Shown here piece by piece: positions 26,416 through 35,811 of a stretch of 64,000 nt of DNA. The position numbers and the translations under genes are program-made. The notes under the pieces are model-generated. The model was not told where the DNA came from and made no database searches. It saw only the letters and a program-made list of their open reading frames with translations. Within the stretch, counting starts at the first letter, position 1; every line of letters starts with the position of its first letter. The DNA lies in contig JBDNFI010000037.1 of assembly GCA_041689935.1 (NCBI GenBank), positions 5,701-69,700 on the forward strand, written 5' to 3'. The DNA is from CAXBDP01 sp041689935 (GTDB lineage: Bacteria > Bacteroidota > Bacteroidia > Cytophagales > Cyclobacteriaceae).

Positions 26416-28492
26416 TTTAAGCATTCTCATATACTCCTTACTTGGATTGCCCATATTAGGGCTTTTCCTTTTCCCATTCATTGGCAAAAGCAAAAAGCTA
26501 TATCTATATAGCTCTACTTTGCTATCTACTTTGTCGCTTTTTGCTGCTGCTATATTATTTTATGTGGTGTACAAGGGCGATTCGGCCCCAGTAGAATTGG
26601 TGAAATGGCAATGGCTTTCTGCCGGTAGTTTCAGCATTTCTATGGGAATCATGGTAGATTTCTTAGGAGCCTCTATGGCATTGGTAGTGGCAATCGTGGC
26701 CTGTATGGTGCAATGGTTTTCCCTCAGCTATATGGCCGATGACCCAGCTCGAAGCAGATATTTCGCTTTCCTCAATTTCTTTGTGTTAGCCATGTTATCC
26801 TTGGTTTTTTCTTCCAATCTGTTGCAAACATTTATATTTTGGGAATTAGTGGGTTTTGCTTCTTGGCTGCTGATAGGCTTTTGGCATCATAAACCTTCGG
26901 CAGCAAATGCAGCCAAAAAGGCCTTCATCGTAAATAGAATCGGTGATGTCGGTTTTGTGATTGCCTTGATGGTGGTATTGGCTATGATTGGAACATTCAA
27001 TTATTTCGAAATCATTGAAAATGTTAGTAATACGAGGGTTTTTTCTGGTGCTTGGCTTTTACCCGTACAGGAAGGACCCTATCCCAAATTTCAGATTGTA
27101 GATGCTTCGGTTTTGCATTTGGCAGGGTTTGGTTTGCTACTAGCTGTGATGGGGAAATCAGCTCAGTTTCCGCTAGCCATTTGGTTGCCAGATGCCATGG
27201 AAGGCCCTACGCCAGTTTCGGCACTCATTCATGCAGCTACTATGGTGGCAGCAGGTGTATTTTTGGTTCTGCGTTATTTCTTCCTCTTTACGCCCGAAGT
27301 GCTGGATGTGATGGCAGTAATTGGAGCGCTCACAGCTTTTATGGGTGCTTATGCAGCATTTTCTCAATTCGACATCAAGAAGATTTTAGCCTACAGTACT
27401 ATTTCTCAATTGGGCTATATGGTGCTGGCATTAGGAGTAGGAGCTTGGTCGGCTGGTTATTTTCATCTGGTAACTCATGCATTTTTTAAGGCAGGGCTAT
27501 TTTTGGGGGCAGGTGTGATCATTCATTTTGTAGCACATAATACTGATAAAGCAGATCAAATAGATCCACAAGATATCCGCAATATGGGTGGGTTGAGAAA
27601 AGCCTTACCCATACTCCACATTTTCTTTCTTTTATGCACCCTTTCGCTTATGGGTGTACCTGGCTTTTCAGGCTTTCTGTCCAAAGAAGCAATACTCACT
27701 GGAGTGATGACTCGTGCAGGCGAAGGCTCATGGGCTTGGATGGCGATTGCCTTCTTGGCATTTCTCACCGTATTGATGACGGTATTGTATATGGCTAGAT
27801 TATACAGTTATGTGTTTTTGGGCAGTGAATATCGCTGGGCTAAAATCAACCACTCGCTTTCCTTGAAATTAGGTGTGCCAGTCGCTATACTCGGTTTATT
27901 ATCAGTTGGCTTTTGGTTTAGCTTTAGTATAGATTTCAGCCACTCTTGGTTTCTCCATCGGCTTGGCGAACCGCTTTTATTGATGAGCAATTTACCAGGA
28001 AACCTCACTGTTTCAGAATTTACAAGTATTGGAAAGAGTTATCATACCTTTATCACCTTTCTTAGTATTGGATTGGTATTAATTGCCTTGATCGCATCAG
28101 CCAGAATATTCCGAAATCCTAGACATGATATCGCTCGTCAATCCAATCATTGGTTTGCAAAGCTTTCGGCTAATAATTGGTATGCAGATATGCTTAACCA
28201 TTATTTGATTGTGTTACCGACCCTTAAAATAAGCCAATTAGCACAATGGTTCGATGCAAAGGTGATTGATAGACTAGTAGATTTATTTGGAGTATTTGTC
28301 GTGGTCGTTTCAACTATTGGCTATTGGTTCGACCGTACTTTTGTGGATGGAAGTGTAAATTTTGTCGCTAGATTGAGTGCTGGAATTGGAGGTGTGGCGG
28401 GTTCGTCCAAAAACGCTTCTGTACAGGGCTATGTAATTGTGGCAGTAACGTTATTTTTGATATTTCTTGTGTGGATAGTTTTTGTATTATGA
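26408..28492 (+). CDS. nuoL: NADH-quinone oxidoreductase subunit L (TTG start)
   Basis: Largest antiporter-like subunit of the complex I membrane arm, 694 residues. It has more than 14 transmembrane helices, the proton-channel Glu in FWELVGFASWLLIGFW, the Lys/His region GKSAQFPLAIWLPDAMEGPTPVSALIHAATMV, and the C-terminal lateral-helix region. The only start that keeps the first transmembrane segment (LSILIYSLLGLPILGLFLF) is TTG at 26408, inside nuoK; the next Met codons would remove a conserved helix. Initiation is probably by coupling to nuoK termination. The tail ends 5 bases before the nuoM ATG. Confidence 0.94.
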   Translation: MFDLSILIYSLLGLPILGLFLFPFIGKSKKLYLYSSTLLSTLSLFAAAILFYVVYKGDSAPVELVKWQWLSAGSFSISMGIMVDFLGASMALVVAIVACMVQWFSLSYMADDPARSRYFAFLNFFVLAMLSLVFSSNLLQTFIFWELVGFASWLLIGFWHHKPSAANAAKKAFIVNRIGDVGFVIALMVVLAMIGTFNYFEIIENVSNTRVFSGAWLLPVQEGPYPKFQIVDASVLHLAGFGLLLAVMGKSAQFPLAIWLPDAMEGPTPVSALIHAATMVAAGVFLVLRYFFLFTPEVLDVMAVIGALTAFMGAYAAFSQFDIKKILAYSTISQLGYMVLALGVGAWSAGYFHLVTHAFFKAGLFLGAGVIIHFVAHNTDKADQIDPQDIRNMGGLRKALPILHIFFLLCTLSLMGVPGFSGFLSKEAILTGVMTRAGEGSWAWMAIAFLAFLTVLMTVLYMARLYSYVFLGSEYRWAKINHSLSLKLGVPVAILGLLSVGFWFSFSIDFSHSWFLHRLGEPLLLMSNLPGNLTVSEFTSIGKSYHTFITFLSIGLVLIALIASARIFRNPRHDIARQSNHWFAKLSANNWYADMLNHYLIVLPTLKISQLAQWFDAKVIDRLVDLFGVFVVVVSTIGYWFDRTFVDGSVNFVARLSAGIGGVAGSSKNASVQGYVIVAVTLFLIFLVWIVFVL

Positions 28493-28496
28493 TATT

Positions 28497-30215
28497 ATGA
28501 GTCAGTTTTTACTATCATCCATCATATTTTTGCCTTTGTTTTTGGCTCTGGTCATCCTAGTGATTCCAGCCAAAAACCAAGCTCTGCAGCGTATTTTAGC
28601 CTTGCTAGGCACAGGTTGGATTATTATTGCCTCAGTCATTATTTGGCTTACTGCCGATACTCAGGCGGGCATATATCTGTATGAATTGGCCCCGTGGTTT
28701 TCTTTAGACCTGAATACTTTAGGGACCTTAAAATTCGATTATTTTATCCTAGCCGACGGTTTAAACCTCCCGCTTTTATTATTGACAGGGATTAGCCTAA
28801 CCGCAGGCGCATTGGCATCGTGGAAAGTACGCGAAAAGTCCAAGGCCTATTTTGCCCTGTATCTTCTGTTAGCAGCATCCATTGCAGGGTGTTTCTTATC
28901 GATGGATTTCCTGCTCTTTTTCTTGTTCTTTGAGTTTATGCTGCTTCCAATGTATTTCCTCATCGGAATTTGGGGTGGTCCGCGTCGTTCTTATGCCTCA
29001 ATCAAGTTTTTCCTCTACACCCTTTTTGGTTCGATCCTTATATTGATCGTGATGGTGGCCATGTATGGAAATGTTGTAGATGTAGATGCTAGTGCCGCTA
29101 AAATAGGATTGACCGAAAGCCAAACCAACATAGAATATGTGAATAAAGGACTTGCAAATGGAGATTTTGAAAAAAAAGATTTAGTCTTTGCAAATCACTT
29201 TGTAAACTTAAATACAAGTCTTAATGAGCAATCCACCCAAGTTTTGGCGGGTGGGTTGTTGGACGGAAATGTGGAGAATCGCTTTATGGGAAGGCCACTT
29301 CGTTATTGGGCTTTTTTACTTTTACTCATTGGCTTTTTGATCAAATTGCCAGCCGTTCCATTTCATACTTGGCTGCCCGATGCACACGTGGAGGCAAGTA
29401 CGCCAATCTCCATAGTGTTGGCCGCCATTTTATTGAAAATTGGTGGCTATGGCTTGTTTCGAATAGTATATCCGGCTTTTCCAGATGCGGCGTTGCACTA
29501 CGCTTGGTGGGTAGGGTTGCTCGGAGTCATTGCTATTATCTATGGCGCAATGAATGCCCTGGCTCAAAAAGATTTGAAAAAATTGGTCGCTTATAGTTCC
29601 GTTAGCCACATGGGTTTTGTCTTGTTGGGCTTGGCTTCTTTCACCAGCGAGGGGCTCAATGGCGCCTATTATCAATTGTTCAGTCATGGCTTAATCTCTG
29701 CAATGCTATTTATGGTGGCTGGCGTTATCTATGATCGTACACATGATAGGCTAATCGAAAACTACGCAGGCTTAGCCAGCCTTATGCCCAAGTTTGCCGT
29801 ATTGGCTTCGATAGCATTTTTTGCATCATTGGGCTTGCCGGGTTTTTCAGGTTTCATTGCAGAGATTATGGTGCTATTGGGAGCCTTCCATTCGAACAGC
29901 GTAAATTCCTTACTGCCAATGTGGATGGCAATAGTAGCTGCATTGGGATTGATATTAGCCGCAGCATATTGCCTTTGGACCTTACAGCGCATGTTCTTTG
30001 GGGAGGTATTTCTCCGAAAAGAAATATGGCGACTTGAAATGGTAGATTTGAGCCGTCGTGAAATGATTATTCTCGTACCACTTGCGTTGCTCACTTTAGT
30101 TTTTGGTATTTTCCCTTCATTGCTATTATCAGTCACGGAAGGAGCCATTGAGCCATTAATAAAGCAGGTATTTGAGAATGCAGCCATGTTCAATGCTAAA
30201 TTGGATGGACAATAG
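28497..30215 (+). CDS. nuoM: NADH-quinone oxidoreductase subunit M with periplasmic or cytoplasmic loop insertion
   Basis: Antiporter-like complex I subunit, 572 residues from the ATG at 28497 (MSQFLLSSIIFLPLF); a longer TTG-initiated frame five codons earlier is less likely. Conserved: FFEFMLLPMYFLIGIWGG with the channel Glu, KLPAVPFHTWLPDAHVEA, and the broken-helix regions. Between the helix ending VMVAMYGNVV and the one starting RPLRYWAFLL there is a ~75-residue hydrophilic insertion (about residues 195-265) absent from E. coli NuoM; similar loops occur in Bacteroidota homologues. The stop codon overlaps the nuoN GTG by one base. Confidence 0.94.
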   Translation: MSQFLLSSIIFLPLFLALVILVIPAKNQALQRILALLGTGWIIIASVIIWLTADTQAGIYLYELAPWFSLDLNTLGTLKFDYFILADGLNLPLLLLTGISLTAGALASWKVREKSKAYFALYLLLAASIAGCFLSMDFLLFFLFFEFMLLPMYFLIGIWGGPRRSYASIKFFLYTLFGSILILIVMVAMYGNVVDVDASAAKIGLTESQTNIEYVNKGLANGDFEKKDLVFANHFVNLNTSLNEQSTQVLAGGLLDGNVENRFMGRPLRYWAFLLLLIGFLIKLPAVPFHTWLPDAHVEASTPISIVLAAILLKIGGYGLFRIVYPAFPDAALHYAWWVGLLGVIAIIYGAMNALAQKDLKKLVAYSSVSHMGFVLLGLASFTSEGLNGAYYQLFSHGLISAMLFMVAGVIYDRTHDRLIENYAGLASLMPKFAVLASIAFFASLGLPGFSGFIAEIMVLLGAFHSNSVNSLLPMWMAIVAALGLILAAAYCLWTLQRMFFGEVFLRKEIWRLEMVDLSRREMIILVPLALLTLVFGIFPSLLLSVTEGAIEPLIKQVFENAAMFNAKLDGQ

Positions 30216-31738
30216 TGGAGGCGGAGCAAATAGACATATTGAATCAAAAGCTCCTTAATATACTGGATGGCCTTGCGGTGATCGTGCCAGAGTTTGTCTT
30301 GGTAATCGGGCTTGCCTTTATCCTTGTGGCCGACCTAATTCTCCAGAAAAGAAAATCAGAAAAGCAAAGAGCTAAGCTGTTGATTAGTTATCACGTGCTC
30401 ACTTTATTGGCGGCATTATTCGCCACAAGTATCCAATTTAGAGATTTTGCTGAAATCCAAAATCAAACCTTCAATGGATTTTTGCTCGTAAGCGGAGAAG
30501 CAATTTTCATCCGTAGTTTATTCTATATCACCGCCATCATAGCTTTGCTGATGTTCCGCCGTACTAATCCTGCTACAGTCAAATTATTAGCAGGAAGCGA
30601 ACTTCATATCTTCTCACTGGGTGTTTTGATTGGAGCGGGTATTTTAGTGATGTCTTCCAATTTGCTTAGCATTTTTCTTTCTATTGAGTTAATGTCTATT
30701 TCTGCTTATGCACTTACGGGCATTCTCAAAAATGGTGAGTCAGCTAGGAGTGCTTTGCGTTATTTCATATTTGGCTCGGTTGCTACTGCTATTATGCTTT
30801 ATGGCATGAGCTTTCTATATGGGTTTTCAGGTACGCTCAATTGGCAAAATACCGGCTTTTGGACAGGAATTCAATCGGTGCCACTTTATAGTGCAGGGAT
30901 CATCTTTTTGATGTTTTTTGGCGGGTTGTTTTTTAAAATTTCAGCGGTGCCATTTCATGTGTGGGTGCCGGTAGTATATCGAAACGCAGCATGGCCTTCC
31001 GTCGCTTTATTCTCGATAGTCCCAAAGTTGGCGGCCTTAACTGCCCTTTGGTTAATTTCCTCCCGCTGGATTTCCATCGAAAATCTTGTGATTCCGATGC
31101 TTGTGATTATTTCGGCAGCCTCTATGTTGGTGGGAAACTTTTCTGCATTAAGAGAAAAAAATATCAAAGGCCTTTTGGGCTGGTCTTCTATAGCTCAGGC
31201 AGGGTTTATTTTAATTACCCTTGTAGCTCCTATCGAATCTTCAAGATTCCCTTTTTTCTTTTATAGCACTGTCTTCCTCATCATGAATTTAGGTGCTTTT
31301 TGGTTGGTGTATATTATTGGCGAAGCGGAGCAGACGTATGATATGGATAAATGGGCAGGATTAGGAAAAAAATATACGTTCGAAGGGGTATTATTACTGG
31401 TGTTTTTATTGAGTTTGGCTGGAGTGCCACCATTTGCAGGCTTCACAGCCAAGCTGTTGGTTTTTACGACCTTATTTGAAGTTTACACATTGGGCGGCAA
31501 CCCTTGGATAGTCTTTATAATTGTCTTTGGTCTGCTCAATACCGTCATTGCTATTTTCTTTTATCTCAAGATTCCATATATGCTTTTTATCAAAGAAAGC
31601 GAAACTGAAACAAATTCAACCAAAAGCAATGGAATAGCTATGATTATTCCATCTATTCTTGGTGCAATCATACTATTATTATTCTTCAAACCAGATTTGT
31701 TGTCCTTGGTGTTGAATAGTTTTAACTTTGGACTTTAG
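30215..31738 (+). CDS. nuoN: NADH-quinone oxidoreductase subunit N (GTG start)
   Basis: Antiporter-like complex I subunit next to NuoK in the assembled enzyme; 507 residues, about 14 transmembrane helices. Motifs: LSIELMSISAYALTGILK with the conserved Glu, and FKISAVPFHVWVPVVYRNA, the counterpart of the FHxWxPDxY box, with VVY in place of PDxY. Its GTG start shares a base with the nuoM stop. The last gene of the nuo series, it is followed after 8 bases by the amidophosphoribosyltransferase gene, so the transcript probably continues. Confidence 0.93.
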   Translation: MEAEQIDILNQKLLNILDGLAVIVPEFVLVIGLAFILVADLILQKRKSEKQRAKLLISYHVLTLLAALFATSIQFRDFAEIQNQTFNGFLLVSGEAIFIRSLFYITAIIALLMFRRTNPATVKLLAGSELHIFSLGVLIGAGILVMSSNLLSIFLSIELMSISAYALTGILKNGESARSALRYFIFGSVATAIMLYGMSFLYGFSGTLNWQNTGFWTGIQSVPLYSAGIIFLMFFGGLFFKISAVPFHVWVPVVYRNAAWPSVALFSIVPKLAALTALWLISSRWISIENLVIPMLVIISAASMLVGNFSALREKNIKGLLGWSSIAQAGFILITLVAPIESSRFPFFFYSTVFLIMNLGAFWLVYIIGEAEQTYDMDKWAGLGKKYTFEGVLLLVFLLSLAGVPPFAGFTAKLLVFTTLFEVYTLGGNPWIVFIIVFGLLNTVIAIFFYLKIPYMLFIKESETETNSTKSNGIAMIIPSILGAIILLLFFKPDLLSLVLNSFNFGL

Positions 31739-31746
31739 ATACACCC

Positions 31747-33633
31747 ATGAGCGACCAAATAAAGCACGAGTGCGGTATAGCCCTCATTAGACTTAGAAAG
31801 CCACTTCAATATTATCTTGATAAATATGGAACGCCGCTCTATGCTATCAATAAGATGTACTTGTTGATGCAAAAGCAACATAATAGAGGGCAAGATGGAG
31901 CTGGTATTGCTAATATTAAGATTGGTGTGGATGCAGGTAATAGATATATAAGCCGTTATAGATCGGTAGATTCACAAGCGATTACAGAGATATTTTCCAA
32001 GCTGGGCAAAAAGTTCGAAGAAGCCAAGCGGGAGGGTGGGGCTAATTATCTGAATGAAGGCTGGCTCAAAGAAAATGTGGCTTTTACCGGTGAAGTTTGG
32101 CTAGGCCATCTTAGATATGGTACCCACGGGAAAAACGAGATAGAAAACTGCCACCCAATGTTGCGAATGAATAATTGGCGTAGTAGAAATCTGGTGGTAG
32201 CAGGAAATTTTAATCTCACAAATGTCGAAGAGCTCTTCAATCACCTTGTAAGTCTAGGGCAACATCCCAAAGAAAAAACCGATACGGTAACCGTAATGGA
32301 GAAGATTGGGCATTTTTTGGATGAAGAGAATCAATTACTTTTCGACAAATACAAAGGTAAAAATACTAATAAGCAGATTACTGAAATCATAGAAAATGAG
32401 CTTGATTTGCAACGGGTCTTGAAAAGAGCCTGCAAAGATTTCGACGGGGGGTATGCAATGGCTGGAATGACTGGCTATGGAGGCGCATTTGTTGCCAGAG
32501 ATCCAAACGGAATCCGTCCTGCATATTACTATGCCGATGATGAGGTGGTAGTGGTAGCTTCTGAAAAGTCACCCATCAAAACGGCTTTTAATGTAGAGTT
32601 TGATGATATTCATGAGATAATTCCAGGCCATGCTTTGATTATCAAAAAGAATGGAGAGTTTAATATGCTGCCCTTTCTTGAGACCAAAGAAAAAAAATCG
32701 TGCAGTTTCGAGCGTATTTATTTCTCTCGTGGTACCGATCCAGATATTTACCATGAGCGTAAGAAATTAGGTAAATTGCTAATCCCACAAATCCTCAAAT
32801 CCATCAACTTTGATCTAAAGAATACGGTTTTCTCCTATATTCCTAACACCGCCGAAACGGCCTTTTATGGAATGATGGACGGCCTCAATGAATACCTTGT
32901 GCAAAAGCGGAAGGAAATCATCATGGAGAATAAGCCGTATATCGATTCGCTGGAAGAATTGCTTTCTTTTACTCCACGAATTGAAAAACTAGTTGCCAAA
33001 GATGTGAAGCATCGCACCTTTATTACGGACGACGAACATCGGGACGATTTGGTAGCATACGTATATGACACCACGTATGAAGTAATTAATAAGAAAGTAG
33101 ATACGCTAGTTGTAATAGATGATTCTATTGTGCGGGGCACAACTTTGGAAAAGAGCATCCTGAAAATGCTCGACAGACTAGAACCTCGTAAAATCATCAT
33201 CGTATCTTCTGCTCCTCAAATTCGCTATCCCGATTGCTATGGAATTGATATGTCCAAAATGAAGGATTTTGTGGCATTTCGTGCGGTAATTTCACTACTC
33301 AACGAGCGTGGAATGAATTCCCTTGTAGACGAAGTGATGCAGCAAGCACTTGATTCGGTGGGCAATATCGATGCGCCTAACTATGTTCAGCGACTATACG
33401 AGCCCTTTACTGATGGCGAAATATCTGCAAAAATAGGCGATATCGTACGGTCAAACAGTTTGCGTGCTGATTTGGAAGTGATATATCAAACGGTAGAAAA
33501 TCTTCATAAAGCCTGTCCGAAGCATTTGGGTGATTGGTATTTCACGGGCGATTATCCTACCAAAGGTGGAAATAGGGTGGTGAATCGTGCCTTCGTGAAT
33601 TATATGCGAGGAGTGGTTGAGAGGGCTTATTGA
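31747..33633 (+). CDS. Amidophosphoribosyltransferase, long Bacteroidota form
   Basis: Transfers the glutamine amide to PRPP, the first step of purine synthesis. N-terminal class II glutamine amidotransferase (residues ~9-330): the expected nucleophile is Cys9 (HECGIAL), exposed after removal of eight residues; GHLRYGTHG and NCHPML follow. C-terminal phosphoribosyltransferase (~residues 400-550) with the PRPP loop VVIDDSIVRGTT. At 628 residues it is longer than classical PurF (~500) because of insertions in the amidotransferase half. Bacteroidota often carry this long form beside a shorter canonical PurF, so it may not be the only one; the symbol is left blank. Probably cotranscribed with nuoN. 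Confidence 0.9.
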   Translation: MSDQIKHECGIALIRLRKPLQYYLDKYGTPLYAINKMYLLMQKQHNRGQDGAGIANIKIGVDAGNRYISRYRSVDSQAITEIFSKLGKKFEEAKREGGANYLNEGWLKENVAFTGEVWLGHLRYGTHGKNEIENCHPMLRMNNWRSRNLVVAGNFNLTNVEELFNHLVSLGQHPKEKTDTVTVMEKIGHFLDEENQLLFDKYKGKNTNKQITEIIENELDLQRVLKRACKDFDGGYAMAGMTGYGGAFVARDPNGIRPAYYYADDEVVVVASEKSPIKTAFNVEFDDIHEIIPGHALIIKKNGEFNMLPFLETKEKKSCSFERIYFSRGTDPDIYHERKKLGKLLIPQILKSINFDLKNTVFSYIPNTAETAFYGMMDGLNEYLVQKRKEIIMENKPYIDSLEELLSFTPRIEKLVAKDVKHRTFITDDEHRDDLVAYVYDTTYEVINKKVDTLVVIDDSIVRGTTLEKSILKMLDRLEPRKIIIVSSAPQIRYPDCYGIDMSKMKDFVAFRAVISLLNERGMNSLVDEVMQQALDSVGNIDAPNYVQRLYEPFTDGEISAKIGDIVRSNSLRADLEVIYQTVENLHKACPKHLGDWYFTGDYPTKGGNRVVNRAFVNYMRGVVERAY

Positions 33634-33738
33634 TAGAAAAGTTGTTAAACGTAATTAATTGCTCTATTTGAGCCAACACCACTTTTCACTGCCAAGAGAA
33701 AGCGGGAGGTAAAAGCGTAGTGCTGATAATATTGCAAT

Positions 33739-33770
33739 AAAAAAGTCGCTGTAACCACAGCGACTTTTTT
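33739..33770. terminator. Strong hairpin terminator at the 3' end of tRNA-Arg
   Basis: A 14-bp perfect stem (33739-33752 and 33757-33770, core GTCGCTGT/ACAGCGAC) with a 4-base loop and runs of six A and six T at the ends. It starts one base past the tRNA 3' end on the minus strand and can also stop plus-strand transcription from the nuo-amidophosphoribosyltransferase operon. Confidence 0.85.
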
Positions 33771-33771
33771 G

Positions 33772-33845
33772 TGCACCCGAAGGGATTCGAACCCCCAACC
33801 ATCAGAACCGGAATCTGAAATTCTATCCAATTGAACTACGGGTGC
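33772..33845 (-). tRNA. tRNA-Arg, anticodon CCG
   Basis: 74-base cloverleaf on the minus strand. The acceptor stem is GCACCCG/CGGGTGC with discriminator A at 33772. The anticodon arm TCAGA-TTCCGGT-TCTGA gives anticodon CCG, which reads CGG arginine codons. The T arm contains GGTTCGAATCC. CCA is not encoded. A terminator hairpin follows directly. CGG is the codon created when the abundant octamer GCGGGAGG lies in the frame that encodes Arg-Glu. Confidence 0.93.
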
Positions 33846-33901
33846 ATATATTTGGCGAAATTAGGCTATTCACAGCAATAAGTCAATGAATGAAATTTTG
33901 C

Positions 33902-34354
33902 CTAGTATTCTTTTCTATCTTCTTTTGCCTGCCAAGCTTCAAAAACCTTTATGCCCTCTTCTCTTAGTAAAGGAAGCATTTTAATACTGCGGTCTTTTAT
34001 CTCCATACTGATTTCATGGTAAATATGCGCATCGTCAAAGCCAATATTCGCGGCATCCTCCCGCGTATTTGCGTAATAGACTACGGGAATTCTTGCCCAA
34101 TAAATGGCACCCAAACACATCGGACAGGGTTCGCAACTTGTATAAAGTTCGCAATTATCCAACTGGAAAGTATTTAGCTTTTCACAAGCATTTCTTATGG
34201 CCATCACTTCCGCATGGGCTGTCGGATCATTGCTGCTTGTTACCTGATTATAGCCCGTAGCCACGATCTCTCCTTTCAGTACTACTACAGCACCAAATGG
34301 GCCACCGAAACCCTCCCGCATTTTCTGCTCGGAAAGCCTGATGGCCTCAATCAT
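33902..34354 (-). CDS. Zinc-dependent nucleobase/nucleoside deaminase, guanine-deaminase-like
   Basis: Cytidine-deaminase-fold enzyme, 150 residues. Zinc ligands and catalytic Glu: His-Ala-Glu in NDPTAHAEVMAIRNAC, and CEPCPMCLGAIYWAR (PCxxC). PFGAVVVLKGE and the C-terminal GFDDAHIYHEI resemble Bacillus guanine deaminase (GuaD) more than TadA. It would convert guanine to xanthine and ammonia; activity on tRNA adenosine or other bases cannot be excluded. It lies 31 bases downstream of pdhB on the same strand and close to the long amidophosphoribosyltransferase, though in the opposite direction. No targeting signal. Confidence 0.88.
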   Translation of the reverse strand: MIEAIRLSEQKMREGFGGPFGAVVVLKGEIVATGYNQVTSSNDPTAHAEVMAIRNACEKLNTFQLDNCELYTSCEPCPMCLGAIYWARIPVVYYANTREDAANIGFDDAHIYHEISMEIKDRSIKMLPLLREEGIKVFEAWQAKEDRKEY

Positions 34355-34385
34355 AAATTTTTCTCGATTTTCCAGAATTGATTAA

Positions 34386-35363
34386 TTATCTGTATAAAAC
34401 TGCATTGATGGCCTCAATAGTACGCTTTACATTTGGTAGAATCACTTCAATCAACGTAAGAGCGTATGGCAATGACACATCCATACTATTGACTCTAAGG
34501 ATAGGAGCATCCAAATAATCAAACGCATGTCGTTGGATATTGAAAGCCAAATCAGTCGCAATAGATGACAATGGCCATGCTTCCTCTACGATCACTGCTC
34601 TATTGGTCTTTTTTACAGATTCGATCAACGTAGGGTAGTCGATAGGGCGCACACTTCTCAAATCAATCACTTCGCAGCTAATATTTTCTTTGGCCATTTC
34701 ATCTGCAGCTTCTAAAGCTACTTTCATCATTTTACCAAATGAAATAAGCGTAACGTCTTTTCCCTCACGCACTATATTTGCCTTGCCGATTGGAATTAAA
34801 TATTCCTCTTCAGGCACTTCGCCCTTGTCTCCATACATCACTTCTGACTCCATAAAGATGACAGGATCATTGTCTCTAATGGCAGATTTTAATAAGCCCT
34901 TCGCATCATAAGGATTGGATGGCACTACTACCTTAAGGCCAGGAGTATTTGCATACCAGTTTTCAAAGTTTTGAGAGTGTTGAGCACCGAGCGTTCCGGC
35001 ACTCCCTGTAGGCCCTCTAAATACCATTGGCGCAGAATATTGCCCAGCAGACATGGAGAGAATTTTGGCAGCGGAATTTATGATTTGATCTATAGCAACT
35101 AATGAAAAGTTGAAAGTCATAAATTCGATAATTGGTCGCAAACCATTCATGGCCGCACCAACGCCTATTCCAGCAAAGCCAAGTTCTGCAATAGGGGTAT
35201 CGATTACTCTCTCTGGGCCAAACTCATCGAGCATCCCTTGGCTCACTTTGTAGGCTCCATTGTATTCGGCCACTTCTTCACCCATCAAGAAAATCTTATT
35301 GTCCCTGCGCATCTCTTCCGACATGGCTTCTCTTAGGGCTTCACGAAATTGTATCTCTCTCAT
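34386..35363 (-). CDS. pdhB: Pyruvate dehydrogenase E1 component, beta subunit
   Basis: Beta chain of the thiamine-diphosphate-dependent E1 of a pyruvate (or branched-chain keto acid) dehydrogenase complex. 325 residues: FREALREAMSEEMRRD, FLMGEEVAEYNGAYKVSQG with the thiamine-activating Glu, DTPIAELGFAGIGVGAAMNG, RGPTGSAGTLGAQHSQ, and the C-terminal VDLRSVRPID-like EVIDLRSVRPIDYPT. The GAYKVSQGML pattern is typical of PdhB. The alpha subunit, E2 and E3 are not adjacent, so the complex genes are dispersed. A plausible promoter is at 35388-35416. Confidence 0.93.
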   Translation of the reverse strand: MREIQFREALREAMSEEMRRDNKIFLMGEEVAEYNGAYKVSQGMLDEFGPERVIDTPIAELGFAGIGVGAAMNGLRPIIEFMTFNFSLVAIDQIINSAAKILSMSAGQYSAPMVFRGPTGSAGTLGAQHSQNFENWYANTPGLKVVVPSNPYDAKGLLKSAIRDNDPVIFMESEVMYGDKGEVPEEEYLIPIGKANIVREGKDVTLISFGKMMKVALEAADEMAKENISCEVIDLRSVRPIDYPTLIESVKKTNRAVIVEEAWPLSSIATDLAFNIQRHAFDYLDAPILRVNSMDVSLPYALTLIEVILPNVKRTIEAINAVLYR

Positions 35364-35387
35364 TAGTCTGATTTATATATTTCCTGA

Positions 35388-35416
35388 CAAAAATAGCCAC
35401 CAAGTGTCAAATCAAA
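35388..35416 (-). promoter_or_regulatory. Bacteroidota-type promoter for pdhB
   Basis: On the minus strand, TTTG (reverse of 35413-35416), a 17-base spacer and TATTTTTG (reverse of 35388-35395) match TTTG-N-TAnnTTTG. The -7 element ends 24 bases before the pdhB ATG. Spacing is at the short end of the accepted range. Confidence 0.5.
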
Positions 35417-35517
35417 AAAATCGAATTGAATTATATCCGATTCTTTTTGCTAGATTGGAATTGATTTAGTGTAAAACGTGCCTTTTATTTGAAAATGCGC
35501 ACTAAAATTATTTTGCT

Positions 35518-35736
35518 ATGGAAAAACTAATTACATTTTTTGAAACTCAAGCTTTTGGAGTGTGTACCAAATTAGGCGATAAACTTAACATGTCCACTTC
35601 GAGCATACGATTGTTTTTTATATATGCCTCATTTCTGACCTTCGGCTCCCCGCTGATTATCTATATGGGTTTAGCTTTTATTATTAATATCCGTCAGCAT
35701 CTACGTAGAGGGCGTAGCTCGGTTTGGTATTGTTAA
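35518..35736 (+). CDS. Small PspC-domain membrane protein
   Basis: 72 residues with one PspC domain. FGVCTKLGDKLNMSTSSIRLFFIYASFLTFGSPLIIYMGLAFIIN has the typical G-V-C-x-x-L-x-x-x-x-x-x-x-x-xxR-hydrophobic pattern and one membrane segment (residues ~28-58). PspC is a membrane stress sensor in enterobacteria; stand-alone short versions in Bacteroidota are of unknown role. It stands alone on the plus strand between divergent pdhB and the Nramp-like gene, 75 bases before the latter. The basic C-terminus (RQHLRRGR) should be cytoplasmic. Confidence 0.82.
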   Translation: MEKLITFFETQAFGVCTKLGDKLNMSTSSIRLFFIYASFLTFGSPLIIYMGLAFIINIRQHLRRGRSSVWYC

Positions 35737-35811
35737 TTATCCCAATTTGCTTTTATCTTGTTGGCTAAATTGGATTTTACACTAAAAATCCTTTTCCCTT
35801 AGCCTCCCAAT

